This document shows, in pieces, positions 39,602 to 50,000 of a stretch of DNA of 64,000 nucleotides. The stretch is from Alteromonas stellipolaris (lineage in GTDB: Bacteria; Pseudomonadota; Gammaproteobacteria; Enterobacterales; Alteromonadaceae): positions 558,001 to 622,000 of the forward strand of contig NZ_CP013926.1 in assembly GCF_001562115.1 (NCBI RefSeq). Direction: 5' to 3'. The position numbers and the translations under genes are program-made. Position 1 is the stretch's first letter. Each line of letters starts with the position of its first letter. The notes below the pieces were generated by a model. It had not been told where the DNA came from. It searched no databases and saw only the letters and a list, made by a program, of their open reading frames with translations.

Positions 39602-40341
39602 AATCGATTTAACCCTGAGCGCTTTCTAGGTCGAAAGCGCTGCCACAACAGCACTATTCCAGTTAGCGTAAAAAGCAATGCGCCGGCGGAAAAGCCAATC
39701 AATAGTGGGTGATTGAAGTCACTGCGGTCTTCATAATCCATGATATGCAGCATCCACATAAAATCGAATAACCGCCAGGTGTCTGTTCTTACACGAAGTA
39801 CGCTACCAGTGTTTGGATCGATATAAAGCCGTGTGTTTTCAGTATCATTAAATTGCACTTGCCAGATAGGCGAGGGAAGCTGCTGCACTTCTTGAGGTAA
39901 CGTGGAAATAAAATCTATTTCACTCAAGGTGCCTGTCCCCGCGTATTGAACATTAGCGGCTTTTTGAATTTGTGTTTCGCTTAGTGGTGCCAAAATGGTC
40001 CCATTCACGGCATTGTAGCGAACAGTGGTGTTCTGCTGAGCCCCGTTTCCAGATATAGCTTCAGAGACTGTATAGACAGGTATTGCACGAGGTTTATCTT
40101 CATTCACAATCAACCGCTGGCTTAACGCTAATGTGGCGTCAGCACTATGAGAAGCAAGAACAGATTGTGGAGATTGAGTCGCGTGTTGCCAATTTGCTTG
40201 AAAGGTATGGCGAAGGTGCGCCCCGCGAACATCTTCAATAGGTAGCCACGCCATCACCAGACCACTGGCGAACCAAAGGGTAATTTGAATCGCCAGTATA
40301 AGCCCCAGCCAATTATGAACTGTGCGACATAGCTTATACAT
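39598..40341 (-). CDS. PepSY-domain membrane protein
   Basis: A 247-residue protein with an N-terminal membrane helix (NWLGLILAIQITLWFASGLVMAW) and a C-terminal one (LLIGFSAGALLFTLTGIVLLW) flanking a periplasmic PepSY region (WQVQFNDTENTRLYIDPNTGSVLRV). The conserved HNWLG and MLHIMDYEDRS segments resemble PiuB/PepSY-TM proteins, some linked to iron-siderophore handling, others to peptidase inhibition. It lies 30 bases after ggt on the same strand. Its role is unclear. Confidence 0.83.
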   Translation of the reverse strand: MYKLCRTVHNWLGLILAIQITLWFASGLVMAWLPIEDVRGAHLRHTFQANWQHATQSPQSVLASHSADATLALSQRLIVNEDKPRAIPVYTVSEAISGNGAQQNTTVRYNAVNGTILAPLSETQIQKAANVQYAGTGTLSEIDFISTLPQEVQQLPSPIWQVQFNDTENTRLYIDPNTGSVLRVRTDTWRLFDFMWMLHIMDYEDRSDFNHPLLIGFSAGALLFTLTGIVLLWQRFRPRKRSGLNRF

Positions 40342-40371
40342 GGCTATTCCTTTCTTATGATTTAACAGTGC

Positions 40372-42045
40372 TTAACGTGCAGACACTATGCTTTTACCGC
40401 GCCCACTTGCTTCTGAAGCGGCTTCTACACCTTGCGCTGTACGCTTAATTAAGTGCACATCACCAAAGCGGCGGGCATCTATTGTGTAGCCCATGTCCGT
40501 TAATTCAGCCAATGTTGCCTCATCAAACCCAGGATGAACACGAATGGTATCTTTAGGTAGTAATTGGTGATGAAAGCGAGGAGCGTTAGCAGATTTTGTG
40601 GCATCAAAATCAAACAATAATGCGTTTAATAACGACTGTGCTACCGACGAAATAATGGTTGTGCCACCTGGTGAACCGGTTGCTAACACCACATCATCGC
40701 CCTGTTTTACAAGGGTAGGAGTCATTGAAGATAACATGCGCTTATAGGGCGAAATAGCATTAGCTTCTCCCCCAACAGCACCAAAGAAATTGGGTACGCC
40801 AGGCTTAGCACTAAAATCATCCATCTCATCGTTAAGCAAGAACCCGGCCCCAGCCACTACCACGCCACTGCCAAAAGTAAGGTTAATGGTGGTGGTATTA
40901 GCAATCGCGTTGCCCCATTTATCCATAATTGAAAAATGGGTGGTGTCTTCACTTTCTTTTAGGCCAGGTTTAACACTTGGCGTATCTGAAATACTATTGG
41001 GTTGAATAAGCGATGCGCGAGCCTTGATATAGTCAGGGGCAACAAGCTTAGCAACCGGTACTTCAACAAAGTCAGGATCGCCGAGGTATTCCGCTCTATC
41101 GGCAAATACGCGTTTACCAATTTCAGACATGACATGCAGGTATTCGGCGCTGTTATGTTCTGGCAGAGTATGATTGCTGCCGTAGCTTTCTAGCATGCCA
41201 ATCCACTGCGCCACAGCTACGCCGCCTGAGCTTGGTGGCGGCGCTGTTACTAGGGTGTAACCTTGCCAATTAAGTTCAAGAGGTTTACGCCATACTGCTT
41301 TATAAGCCGCAAGGTCACTGTGGTTAATTAGCCCACCGTTTTCTTGCATAAAGGAAACAATTTTCTTGGCAACTTCGCCTTGGTAAAATCCATCTTGGCC
41401 ATGCTGTTGAATCGCTTTCAAGGTAGTGGCTAATTCAGGCTGTTTAAACAAGGTATTGGCTTTAGCGTGTTCAAAGTAACTAGCAAAGTTGCTGTTTAAA
41501 CCTTGCTCGCGGGTACGAGCTAAATAGCGAGTAATGTTACTGGCAAGTTTGTCAGGTACTAGAAAGCCATTTTCAGCCAGTTCAACTGCAGGCGCCACAA
41601 GGCGGCTCCACGGTAAGCTGCCGTACTTTTGATGCGCTGCCCACATGCCTGCAACCGTGCCTGGAATACCTGCTGCTTTCGCGCCAAAAAGTGATTCGTA
41701 AGGTTTCACATCCCCCTCGTCATCCAAGTACATATCTCGATGTGCATCAGACGGTGCCATTTCGCGGTAATCAAGAAAGTCAGTGCTGCCTTCAAACGCA
41801 ATGGTCATAAAGCCTCCGCCGCCCACATTACCTGCTTCAGGTAGGGTTACTGCCAACACAAACTGCGCCGTAATGGCAGCATCTACCGCATTACCGCCGT
41901 CTTCTAAAACAGCATACGCGGCGTCGGCACTAAAGGTATCGGGCATCGCGACGGCTTGCTGTTGAGTTTGCGTTACTTCAACGCCTGTTTGACTACACGC
42001 TGTCAGAATTACAAATGAGAACAGAAAAAACGTTTTCTTCAACAC
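40372..42045 (-). CDS. ggt: Gamma-glutamyltransferase
   Basis: A 557-residue Ntn hydrolase that cleaves the gamma-glutamyl bond of glutathione and related compounds. The N-terminal signal sequence ends in LTAC (about 14-17), a lipobox, so the enzyme is probably a lipoprotein facing the periplasm. Autoprocessing should occur before Thr368 (EDTTHFSIMDKWGN), the catalytic nucleophile. Conserved downstream segments are LLNDEMDDFSAKPGVPN, YKRMLSSMTPT, TGSPGGTTI and APRFHHQLLP. It sits between nhaC-like and PepSY genes in one minus-strand run. Confidence 0.94.
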   Translation of the reverse strand: MLKKTFFLFSFVILTACSQTGVEVTQTQQQAVAMPDTFSADAAYAVLEDGGNAVDAAITAQFVLAVTLPEAGNVGGGGFMTIAFEGSTDFLDYREMAPSDAHRDMYLDDEGDVKPYESLFGAKAAGIPGTVAGMWAAHQKYGSLPWSRLVAPAVELAENGFLVPDKLASNITRYLARTREQGLNSNFASYFEHAKANTLFKQPELATTLKAIQQHGQDGFYQGEVAKKIVSFMQENGGLINHSDLAAYKAVWRKPLELNWQGYTLVTAPPPSSGGVAVAQWIGMLESYGSNHTLPEHNSAEYLHVMSEIGKRVFADRAEYLGDPDFVEVPVAKLVAPDYIKARASLIQPNSISDTPSVKPGLKESEDTTHFSIMDKWGNAIANTTTINLTFGSGVVVAGAGFLLNDEMDDFSAKPGVPNFFGAVGGEANAISPYKRMLSSMTPTLVKQGDDVVLATGSPGGTTIISSVAQSLLNALLFDFDATKSANAPRFHHQLLPKDTIRVHPGFDEATLAELTDMGYTIDARRFGDVHLIKRTAQGVEAASEASGRGKSIVSAR

Positions 42046-42135
42046 CGTCTAACTCCTTAAAATTGAAAAACTTTGATAAAACTTACTATTAGAACTGTGA
42101 AAAATAGACTTAGCGTTAGCCTATCGTGGCTCGCA

Positions 42136-43524
42136 CTAGCCAATCATAATAATGCTGGCAATGAGATAACCCACCAAAGTTAACCCGCCTGCCACAAGCG
42201 CGTAAGGAAACTGGGTTTTTACATGGGTTAATACGTCACAACCAGCGGCTAACGACGATACGGCAGTGGTATCGGAAATAGGCGAACAGTGATCGCCAAA
42301 AATACCACCACCTAAAATAGCTGCAACCACTAACGAAGGCGGTAATCCAAGGGTTTGAATTAGTGGCACGCCAATAGGAATAAGAATGGCAAATGTGCCC
42401 CACGAGGTGCCTGTGGTAAACGACATCACCGCCCCTGCAATAAACAACATAGGTACGATGAAAACAAGGGGTAGGTATTCACCCACCACACCGGCAACAA
42501 ATACGCCAGTGCCTAAGTCTTTTAAACTATTCCCTAAGGTAAGAGACAGCAGCACAATGGTGACGAGGGGAAGCAATTCCCCCATGCCTTTAAAGCCGAT
42601 TTCCACGGCTTCTTTATGGGTGAAGCGTTTGTGCCAAAGTAAAAGGCCATAAGCGATAGCGGTGGCAAGTGCCGTGGCATAAAGTACAGATTTACTGCCA
42701 CTGCCTTCAGATAAAGTGCCGTTGCCGGTCCAAAACATAAAGCCCACCATGCTTAATACCATGGTAAGCAATGGCACTAACATGTAACGCGCTTTGGTGG
42801 CCGTTTCTGTTTGTTGGGGAATGTCTGTCTTCGACAGGGTTTTCTCTTCCACTGCCAATGGGCCGTGCACTTTGTCTGCAGCTATGGTGTAAGCCACAAT
42901 CAGCAAGGTAAAAATAGCGTAGAAGTTAAAAAACACGCTGCCCCATAATATTGAGGCTGATGAAGCTGGCAGTTCGTAGGTGTCGAGCAAGCTTAATATG
43001 AATGCACCCCAACCATTGAGTAAAATGAGTATGCATACTGGTGCGCTGGTGGAGTCGATAATGTACGCTAAGCGGGCGCGGCTCATGCCGAAGCGGTCGA
43101 ATAACCCTCGGGCAAAAATACCTGCCGTTAGCACACTTAAATTCGATTCTATAAATACCGCAATACCGGTAAACATAGTAAGGCTGCCAACTTGTTTCTT
43201 ATTCTTAGCTACCCCTTTACCAACTAAGTAGTTAACCGTAGCCGTTACTCCGCCAGAGTCGCGAATAAATGCTAATAGCGCGCCTACTAATACAGAAAAT
43301 AGAATGACTCGGGTATTACCTGGGCTGGAAGCGGTATCGACTACGCGTTCTATAGCATTTATTGGAGCAAGAAAGCTGGTGGCAGGACTTGCTGTTAACA
43401 AAATAAGTGCTTCAGAGCACAGCACCGCTAATAGCAATGCCAAGATAACTTCTTTTTTCCAGAATACGACAATGATCGCAACCAATGGGGGGATAATTGA
43501 TACCCAATCCATACTACTTTCCAT
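42136..43524 (-). CDS. NhaC-family Na+/H+ antiporter
   Basis: A 462-residue inner-membrane transporter with about eleven helices. The FTGIAVFIESNLSVLTAG segment and the highly conserved SFTTGTSWGTFAILIPIGVPL and GGGIFGDHCSPISDTTAVSSLAAGCD regions mark the NhaC/arginine-ornithine antiporter-like group of the ion transporter superfamily. Substrate could be sodium/protons or a carboxylate/amino acid; sodium/proton is the default annotation. It is first in a run with ggt and pepSY. An 18-bp palindrome lies 24 bases upstream of its start. ATG 43512 is a possible alternative start. Confidence 0.88.
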   Translation of the reverse strand: MESSMDWVSIIPPLVAIIVVFWKKEVILALLLAVLCSEALILLTASPATSFLAPINAIERVVDTASSPGNTRVILFSVLVGALLAFIRDSGGVTATVNYLVGKGVAKNKKQVGSLTMFTGIAVFIESNLSVLTAGIFARGLFDRFGMSRARLAYIIDSTSAPVCILILLNGWGAFILSLLDTYELPASSASILWGSVFFNFYAIFTLLIVAYTIAADKVHGPLAVEEKTLSKTDIPQQTETATKARYMLVPLLTMVLSMVGFMFWTGNGTLSEGSGSKSVLYATALATAIAYGLLLWHKRFTHKEAVEIGFKGMGELLPLVTIVLLSLTLGNSLKDLGTGVFVAGVVGEYLPLVFIVPMLFIAGAVMSFTTGTSWGTFAILIPIGVPLIQTLGLPPSLVVAAILGGGIFGDHCSPISDTTAVSSLAAGCDVLTHVKTQFPYALVAGGLTLVGYLIASIIMIG

Positions 43525-43548
43525 ACTTTATTATTGTGAAATACTGCC

Positions 43549-43566
43549 ATTCGCTTTAAAGCGAAT
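43549..43566. promoter_or_regulatory. 18-bp perfect palindrome upstream of the nhaC-like gene
   Basis: ATTCGCTTTAAAGCGAAT is fully self-complementary and lies 25-42 bases upstream of the minus-strand start at 43524. Its size and position suit an operator for a dimeric repressor. The regulator is not identified. Confidence 0.5.
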
Positions 43567-43754
43567 ATCTGAGCTTAAACGTTGATACTAAATTTAAACG
43601 ACTTTGTTCGTGAATGCGAAGCGAACGACTTGCTAGTAAACGGCACAACGAATAACAATTCATGTGCATTAACATGAGCAATAGCGATAAGCGTACCGCA
43701 GAGCACACGGTTAATTCCACAGAATGACACGTATTTATTCTGTATGCATTGGTT

Positions 43755-43787
43755 TTTGATACCATGGCAATTATTATGCGTATCAAA
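43755..43787. promoter_or_regulatory. 8-bp inverted repeat upstream of the GH3 gene
   Basis: TTTGATAC at 43755-43762 and GTATCAAA at 43780-43787 are exact complements separated by 17 bp, about 120-150 bases before the GH3 start. It is a candidate operator in the 381-bp divergent intergenic region, where I see no gene. Confidence 0.35.
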
Positions 43788-43905
43788 GCTTAACGTATCG
43801 TTGTACTTACCCCGTCAACGGCAAGTAAAATAACAGTAATTGTAAATGTTACTAACAACGCTATTAGCACAACTGCTGGCAATGCTACTGGTATAGCTAA
43901 AAAGA

Positions 43906-45810
43906 ATGCCACTGTTCAAACCTTTATTAAAACTTCTAGGATCCTGTTTGCGCCTTTTTCCATTACTCGTCAAATTTTTACCTTACACGTTCTTGCTTAG
44001 TCTATGCATGCTCATGCTACCTAGCGCTTATGCGAATGAGCTCAGCCAACAAGACCAAATAAAGAAATCTGTTGGGCAAAAAGTCATTCTCGATTTTCGT
44101 TTCTACTGCGATGATGGTACTAGCTCTAACGCATGCAAAAATCCGGTAACCACGCTACCCGATGCGCTTAAAGACCTACTCGTCACCCACAATATTGGTG
44201 GCGTTATTTTGTTTTCTGAAAACATTAAAACCAACAAGCAGCTAATAGAGCTGAACTACGCCTTGCAGCAAGCCATGGCAAAAGCGAAGTTGCCACCGCT
44301 GTTTATTGCAGTAGACCAAGAAGGGGGGAGAGTTGCTCGCCTACCATCTTCTATGCTAACGCCTTTTCCCGGAAATTTGGCAATAGGGGCAAGCTATTAT
44401 CAGCACGGCACTGCTTTTGCTGAAAACGTAGCGAAAGGCATTGGCAGTAGTTTGAGTTCCTTAGGTATAAATACCAATTTCGCCCCGTCGGTAGATATTA
44501 ACAGCGAGCCTAAAAACCCGGTTATTAACGTACGTAGTTTTGGCGGAACGCCTAGCGATGTTGCGGTACTAGGTCAATCTTTTGTAGATGGGTTGCAATC
44601 AAGCGGTGTAATAAGTGCTATCAAACATTTTCCTGGTCATGGAGATACACAAACAGACAGCCACACGGGCTTACCCAAGGTTAAACATTCTAAAGCTCAA
44701 GCGTTAAAGGGTGATCTATTGCCTTTTAGCCGAATTATCAGTGGTGGTAACCCGCCAGGTATGTTGATGAGTGCACATATCCAGTACCCATCATTAGATA
44801 GCACTACCGTAAAAGACAAACAGGGTAGGGTGATGACAATTCCTGCAACCTTGTCCCGTAAGATACTCCATGACGTTCTGCGAAATGAATTGGGTTACAA
44901 AGGGGTAGTCGTTACCGATGCATTGGATATGGCGGGCATTGCTAAATACTTCTCTCCCGAAGATGCCATGATAAGAGCTTATCAAGCGGGTGCCGACATC
45001 GCCTTGATGCCTTTCACCATTAGAACACCGCAAGATATCAAAGTGTTTGCTGCATTAATGGGTAAGGTAAGTGAGCGAATAAGCAAAGGCGAAATTCCCT
45101 CAACACAGCTTGCTACTTCCTTGCAACGCATAGCGTTACTTAAGGCTAAATTTAATGTAAGCAGCTACTCCGAGAAAGCGCTTTCTTGGTGGCTTTCTGA
45201 CGTAGATAATAAAGCGAAGAAGACAAGAAATATTCAAATTGAGAAAGCGCTTTCTAAAGCGGCGATCACCACGCTTTTTGGCGCTAATAAACTCCCCGTT
45301 ACACAGAAGACATGGCTGGCATTAATGCCCGATGCGCTCAGATGTTTAGCGCTCGAAAAAAGCTTATCTAGCATTGCGCCTAAAATAGGAATGGCATGTC
45401 TGCCGCTTACCAAGCTTCCAAACAAAGCAACCTTTGAATATGCATTAAAGCAGGCCGACCTACTAATAGTGGGAGACATCTCACCCCAACATGCCGTTTA
45501 CGAAATGAAAGGCTTCGATAACGAAGAAGCCCTAGCTGCACGGGCGCCATTAGGCAATGTACATAATTTTATTAAATCGGCATTGCAGCAAGCTAAAAAA
45601 CAAGGGCTTAGCACAGTTTTAGTGCCCCTTCGTATGCCCAATATGGCCAAAGAAATGCAGCCACACACCGATATCGCTATTGCTACATTCAGTTACAACG
45701 TAGATAGTAATATATACAGCCCAATTTTTGATGCTTTGGTAGAAACCCTATTAGGCTTGAACAGACCTAATGACTATGTGCCGGTTCAGTGGAAGGGTGC
45801 TTCAAAGTAG
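43906..45810 (+). CDS. Exported two-domain beta-N-acetylglucosaminidase, GH3 (NagZ-like)
   Basis: A 634-residue protein. A long N-terminal signal region with a hydrophobic core (LPYTFLLSLCMLMLPSAYA, to about 44) precedes a GH3 barrel. The NagZ signature KHFPGHGDTQTDSH is at about 240-253, whose Asp-His dyad is the acid/base in NagZ. The nucleophile is Asp338 in VVVTDALDM, with FAVDQEGGRV-type (IAVDQEGGRVARL) and AGADIALMP motifs. A further C-terminal domain of about 200 residues is present, absent from the 341-residue cytoplasmic E. coli NagZ but resembling the secreted two-domain Bacillus NagZ. Expected to remove GlcNAc from muropeptides or cell-wall fragments. Start choice is tentative. Confidence 0.87.
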   Translation: MPLFKPLLKLLGSCLRLFPLLVKFLPYTFLLSLCMLMLPSAYANELSQQDQIKKSVGQKVILDFRFYCDDGTSSNACKNPVTTLPDALKDLLVTHNIGGVILFSENIKTNKQLIELNYALQQAMAKAKLPPLFIAVDQEGGRVARLPSSMLTPFPGNLAIGASYYQHGTAFAENVAKGIGSSLSSLGINTNFAPSVDINSEPKNPVINVRSFGGTPSDVAVLGQSFVDGLQSSGVISAIKHFPGHGDTQTDSHTGLPKVKHSKAQALKGDLLPFSRIISGGNPPGMLMSAHIQYPSLDSTTVKDKQGRVMTIPATLSRKILHDVLRNELGYKGVVVTDALDMAGIAKYFSPEDAMIRAYQAGADIALMPFTIRTPQDIKVFAALMGKVSERISKGEIPSTQLATSLQRIALLKAKFNVSSYSEKALSWWLSDVDNKAKKTRNIQIEKALSKAAITTLFGANKLPVTQKTWLALMPDALRCLALEKSLSSIAPKIGMACLPLTKLPNKATFEYALKQADLLIVGDISPQHAVYEMKGFDNEEALAARAPLGNVHNFIKSALQQAKKQGLSTVLVPLRMPNMAKEMQPHTDIAIATFSYNVDSNIYSPIFDALVETLLGLNRPNDYVPVQWKGASK

Positions 45811-46013
45811 TGTTAGTGTCATAGAGCCGAGCAGATAGAAGGCTCTCAGTAAATTAGCCGCGCATACAAGTGATTGACGCTGTTAAATTAAATTAAGTAA
45901 TTTGCAGCCGGTATTGTTAGCGGGCTGAAGCAAAAAAAGATAAAAATATAGTGCTATACGGCGAAAAACTAAGTTAATTGTGACTTGGTTATAAGAAAAA
46001 ACGGAGTTTCAGT

Positions 46014-47060
46014 GTGGATGTAGTGGTCGCTTTTCTCATTCCTTTTATTCCATTAGTACTAGCAATTGTGCTGGTGGTGGTGGGGTTAGGTGCGCTTCAT
46101 TACGTGCTACTTGCGCGACAATCCCACCTAACCAGTGAGCAAAAATTGCCGCGCCAGGTTACTTTGTTAGTACTTACTATTGTTGGTTTGGTAGCCATCT
46201 CCATGGCACTTCCTGTTAACGAAAGCACGCGTAATCAGGTCATCGCGTTGATTGGTGTTTTACTATCGGGTGTCATCGCATTTTCATCTACCACCATGGT
46301 GGGAAATCTGATGGCAGGATTGGTGTTGCGGGTTAATAAACCTTTTAAAGTTGGCGACTTTATTCGCGTAGAAGACTACAGCGGAAGGGTAGCTGAAATG
46401 GGCTTGCTAGATACTGAAATTCAAACAGAAACCCGGGAGCTAATTGCTTTTTCGAACACCTTAATGGTTAACACGCCAGTAAGAGTAACCCGGGCGTCAG
46501 GAGCGATTATCTCGGTTGACTTAAGCTTAGGTTACGATATCCACCACTCAAAGGTTGAGAAGCACTTACTAACTGCGGCAGCCAACGCTGACTTGGAAGA
46601 TCCTTTCGTTCAAGTGATATCCTTAGGTGATTTCTCGGTAAGCTACCGAGTTGCAGGCTTGCTCAAAGAAGTCAAAAGTATGCTAAGTGCGCGCTCTCGA
46701 CTACATAAATCTGTGCTTGATGCCTTGCACAATACAGGTATTGAAATTGTATCACCCACTTTCATGAATCAGCGACCTCAACCTGAAGGATTGCAAATGA
46801 TTCCTCAGCAACCTGGCTCATCAATAGAGGTAGCAACCCCCGAGGTTGAAGAGGAAAACCATCCCGAGGCAATCATTTTTGATAAAGCAGAAGAAGCTGA
46901 ACAGCATGAGAAAAATCGAGAAGGTTTAGCCGAGCAAATTGCGGCTATCAGCACGCAACTTGAAACCGCAGAGGGTGATGAAAAAGAACAATTGAAAACC
47001 CACAAAGCGACGTTAGAAAAGCGGCTGGCTGATCTCGTCGAGCAGAACCGCAATGTGTGA
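46014..47060 (+). CDS. MscS-family small-conductance mechanosensitive channel
   Basis: A 348-residue inner-membrane protein. Three hydrophobic segments (about 4-28, 48-64, 72-100) are followed by the MscS pore-lining helix (VLLSGVIAFSSTTMVGNLMAGLVLRV) and beta domain (PFKVGDFIRVEDYSGRVAEMGLLDTEIQT). A charged coiled-coil tail (EEAEQHEKNREGLAEQIAAISTQLE, about 302-326) follows. It opens on hypo-osmotic stress. The start is GTG at 46014 with CGGAG upstream. The last 48 bases overlap the 3' end of the converging dehydrogenase gene. Confidence 0.9.
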   Translation: MDVVVAFLIPFIPLVLAIVLVVVGLGALHYVLLARQSHLTSEQKLPRQVTLLVLTIVGLVAISMALPVNESTRNQVIALIGVLLSGVIAFSSTTMVGNLMAGLVLRVNKPFKVGDFIRVEDYSGRVAEMGLLDTEIQTETRELIAFSNTLMVNTPVRVTRASGAIISVDLSLGYDIHHSKVEKHLLTAAANADLEDPFVQVISLGDFSVSYRVAGLLKEVKSMLSARSRLHKSVLDALHNTGIEIVSPTFMNQRPQPEGLQMIPQQPGSSIEVATPEVEEENHPEAIIFDKAEEAEQHEKNREGLAEQIAAISTQLETAEGDEKEQLKTHKATLEKRLADLVEQNRNV

Positions 47061-50000
47061 ATAGACCACTCCACTGTGCTGGCTTAACCCAATAGCGCAA
47101 GTCGCACTATTCGACACTCCTCTATAACAATGTTCAGGCACCTGACTGGCAAGCGGTGCCAGTGCACTTTCGTTCAGCCCTGGGGTAGTGAATCCCTTAG
47201 TCCCCGCAAACCCGCAGCAGGTAATATCAGATGGAATAATAACGTTTGAAGTGCAAAGGTTCGCTAAAGCGTTAATAGCAACGCCCGCATCTAGCTTAGT
47301 ACTTGAACACCCTATATGTAGCATTATAGGGTCATCTGTTTTACCCACCTTTACACGAGGTGAAATGTGCCGAAGTAAATACTCGCTTACTTCCAGTGCA
47401 TTTATTTTATTTGGCTGTGAATCTTCAGCGCTTTTTGATGTTACGTTATATGCACAAGCGCTATTGTCAATGATGACCGGCCAGCGCCCTTGCTCTGAAA
47501 GTGCATAAGCTTCTTGTTTCCACGCCGTGAGTTTATCGCTTGCGGTGCTTGATTCACCCTCACTATCCCAAGGTTGACCACAACAATGGTCATCTGCGCT
47601 GGAAAATACCACATCAACATTGGCCTTATTACACAAAGAAATCACAGCTTGAATAACGCTTTTTTCTTTAGCGTTACCACCGAAAACTTTGCTCGGGCAA
47701 CTTACCATGTAAACCACCTTCGAAGCCGCTTGGGATGGCGCTTGGGATGGCGCTTGAGAAAGTAAGCTGGAAAGCGCTTTCTCGCGTGCTTTCTCAAGCT
47801 CATTCTCAGAGCAGCCTGGCTGCCCTGAATTAGGGGGCACTTTAAGTGGATATTCAGCGTCTATTTCAGCTACTTTATCAATGTCAGAAGCTAGTGCATT
47901 AGCCTGGGTTATGGCATTAAACTCTGCCTCACTAAGATTTTGCGAGGTCTTAGCATGGTATTGCGAAGTATAGGTTTTATACTGCGAAGCTTTAGGAATA
48001 CTATTATGAAGCTGCGGTAAATGAAGTGTATCTGTAATACGATTGAATGCCTTCTCACCAATTACGCCTTTTACTTTATGACCGGTATTTAGTGTAAAGC
48101 GTGCAATTGATAACGCCTTATCGGTATGTTTAGCTGCAAGGTCACTCACTAATTGGGTAGCGCGACCACTATCGCGGCGGCCACGTATTTGTTTTATCCA
48201 CTGCCCAGTGTCAATGCCTACCGGACAAGCACTTGCACATAACCCGGTTGCTGCGCAGCTATCTACGGCTAAATGTGAAAACGCTTCGCTAATTTCAGTA
48301 ATAACTTCAGGTTCTTTCAAAGACGTTTGTCGCCGCTTAAGTGCAATACGTTGACGGGGCGACAAGGTATAATTAAGCGAGGGGCACTGGGGCTCACAAA
48401 AGCCGCACTCAATACAGGCATCTACAGTGTCTTGCACTGCTGGCATGGGTTTTAAGTGAGTGATATGCGCTTGAGGATCGTCATTTAAAATAACGCCCGG
48501 GTTTAAGATACCTTTAGGGTCGATAATGTCTTTTAATGAGCGCATTAACGCCACGCCTTCATCCCCCCACTGTGCAGCAAGAAAAGGTGCCATGTTACGG
48601 CCCGTGCCATGCTCGGCTTTTAAACTACCCGCGAAGCGCTGTGTCACTAGCACACTTATATCTGCCATAAAGGCCTGGTAACGGCTGACTTCATCTGGGG
48701 TATTGAACCCTTGGCTAAACACAAAGTGCACATTGCCATCGAGTGCATGACCAAAAATAATGCCATCGTGGTAATCATGCTTTTCGAATAAGTCGACTAA
48801 CGCATTTAACCCATCGGCCAAGCTTTCAAGTGGAAAAGCCACATCTTCAATAATGACCGTGGTGCCAGTAGGTCTTACCGCTCCTACCGCTGGAAATAAC
48901 CCTTTTCGAATATTCCACAGCTTTTCAATGATGCGGGGCTCTGCAGTAAAATCTTGCAGAGGCTGTCCTTGCTTCTGATTTTGGTTAGAGGGGGGCTCAT
49001 TTTCTTTGCTTAACCCCGATGCTGGCTGGCTTAAAATGTTGCGTACTGTCTTTAGCGTATCATCAAGCTCAGCTTGTGAAGGTGCGCCCACATCAATGAG
49101 TAGGGCGACAGCATGTGAGTTATTAGTATTATGATTGCCTTTGCTTGCCACTATTCCATATAACAGTGGCGCTACTGCGCGCAATGCTCTGGCATCCATT
49201 AACTCCACAGCATCCACATCACAAGCTTTAAGCGCAGGAATAACCGCACATGCGGCTTTAAAATCTTCAAATAAATATAGTCCAGTTTCTCGCGCACGAG
49301 GTAAAGGTACGGTGTTGTAGGTAATATTGGCTATGAAGCCCAATGTACCTTCTGAACCAATCATTAAGTGTGTAAAAATATCTAGAGGGTTTTCGTAATC
49401 AAGTAAGGCATTAAGGCCGTAGCCCATGGTATTTTTAAGGCGATATTGATAACGTACTTTTTCAGTCAGTGCCGAATTTTTTAATAGCGTGTTGCGAAGG
49501 GCAGCTAGGGAGGCTAATAAGCCACTATGGCTTTGCTCAAACGCTGCAACGCTTTTTGCATCAGCGGTATTAACTTCACTGCCGTCGGGCAACAATACGT
49601 GAATGTGGCGCAAGGTATGATACGAGTTGTTCTTTACCCCACAACACATGCCAGACGCATTATTCGCTGCAATACCACCGATCTTGCAGGCATTAATAGA
49701 AGCTGGATCTGGCCCGATTTTCCGGCCATAGCTTGCCAATATTCGATTCGCTTTCGAGCCAATTACACCTGGTGCTAACGATATTGCCTCGCCGTTATCT
49801 ATTACCTCAAACTGCTGCCAATCTGGTGTTAGCATTACCAATACGGAATCGGTAATTGCTTGACCAGATAAACTGGTGCCTGCTGCACGAAATGTCAGGG
49901 CTATACTTAAGCGATTCGCCAATGCCAATATGCGGCACATAGCACGAATACTAGGTACTTTAATAACTAGCTTAGGTATTTTTGTGTAAAAGCTGGCGTC

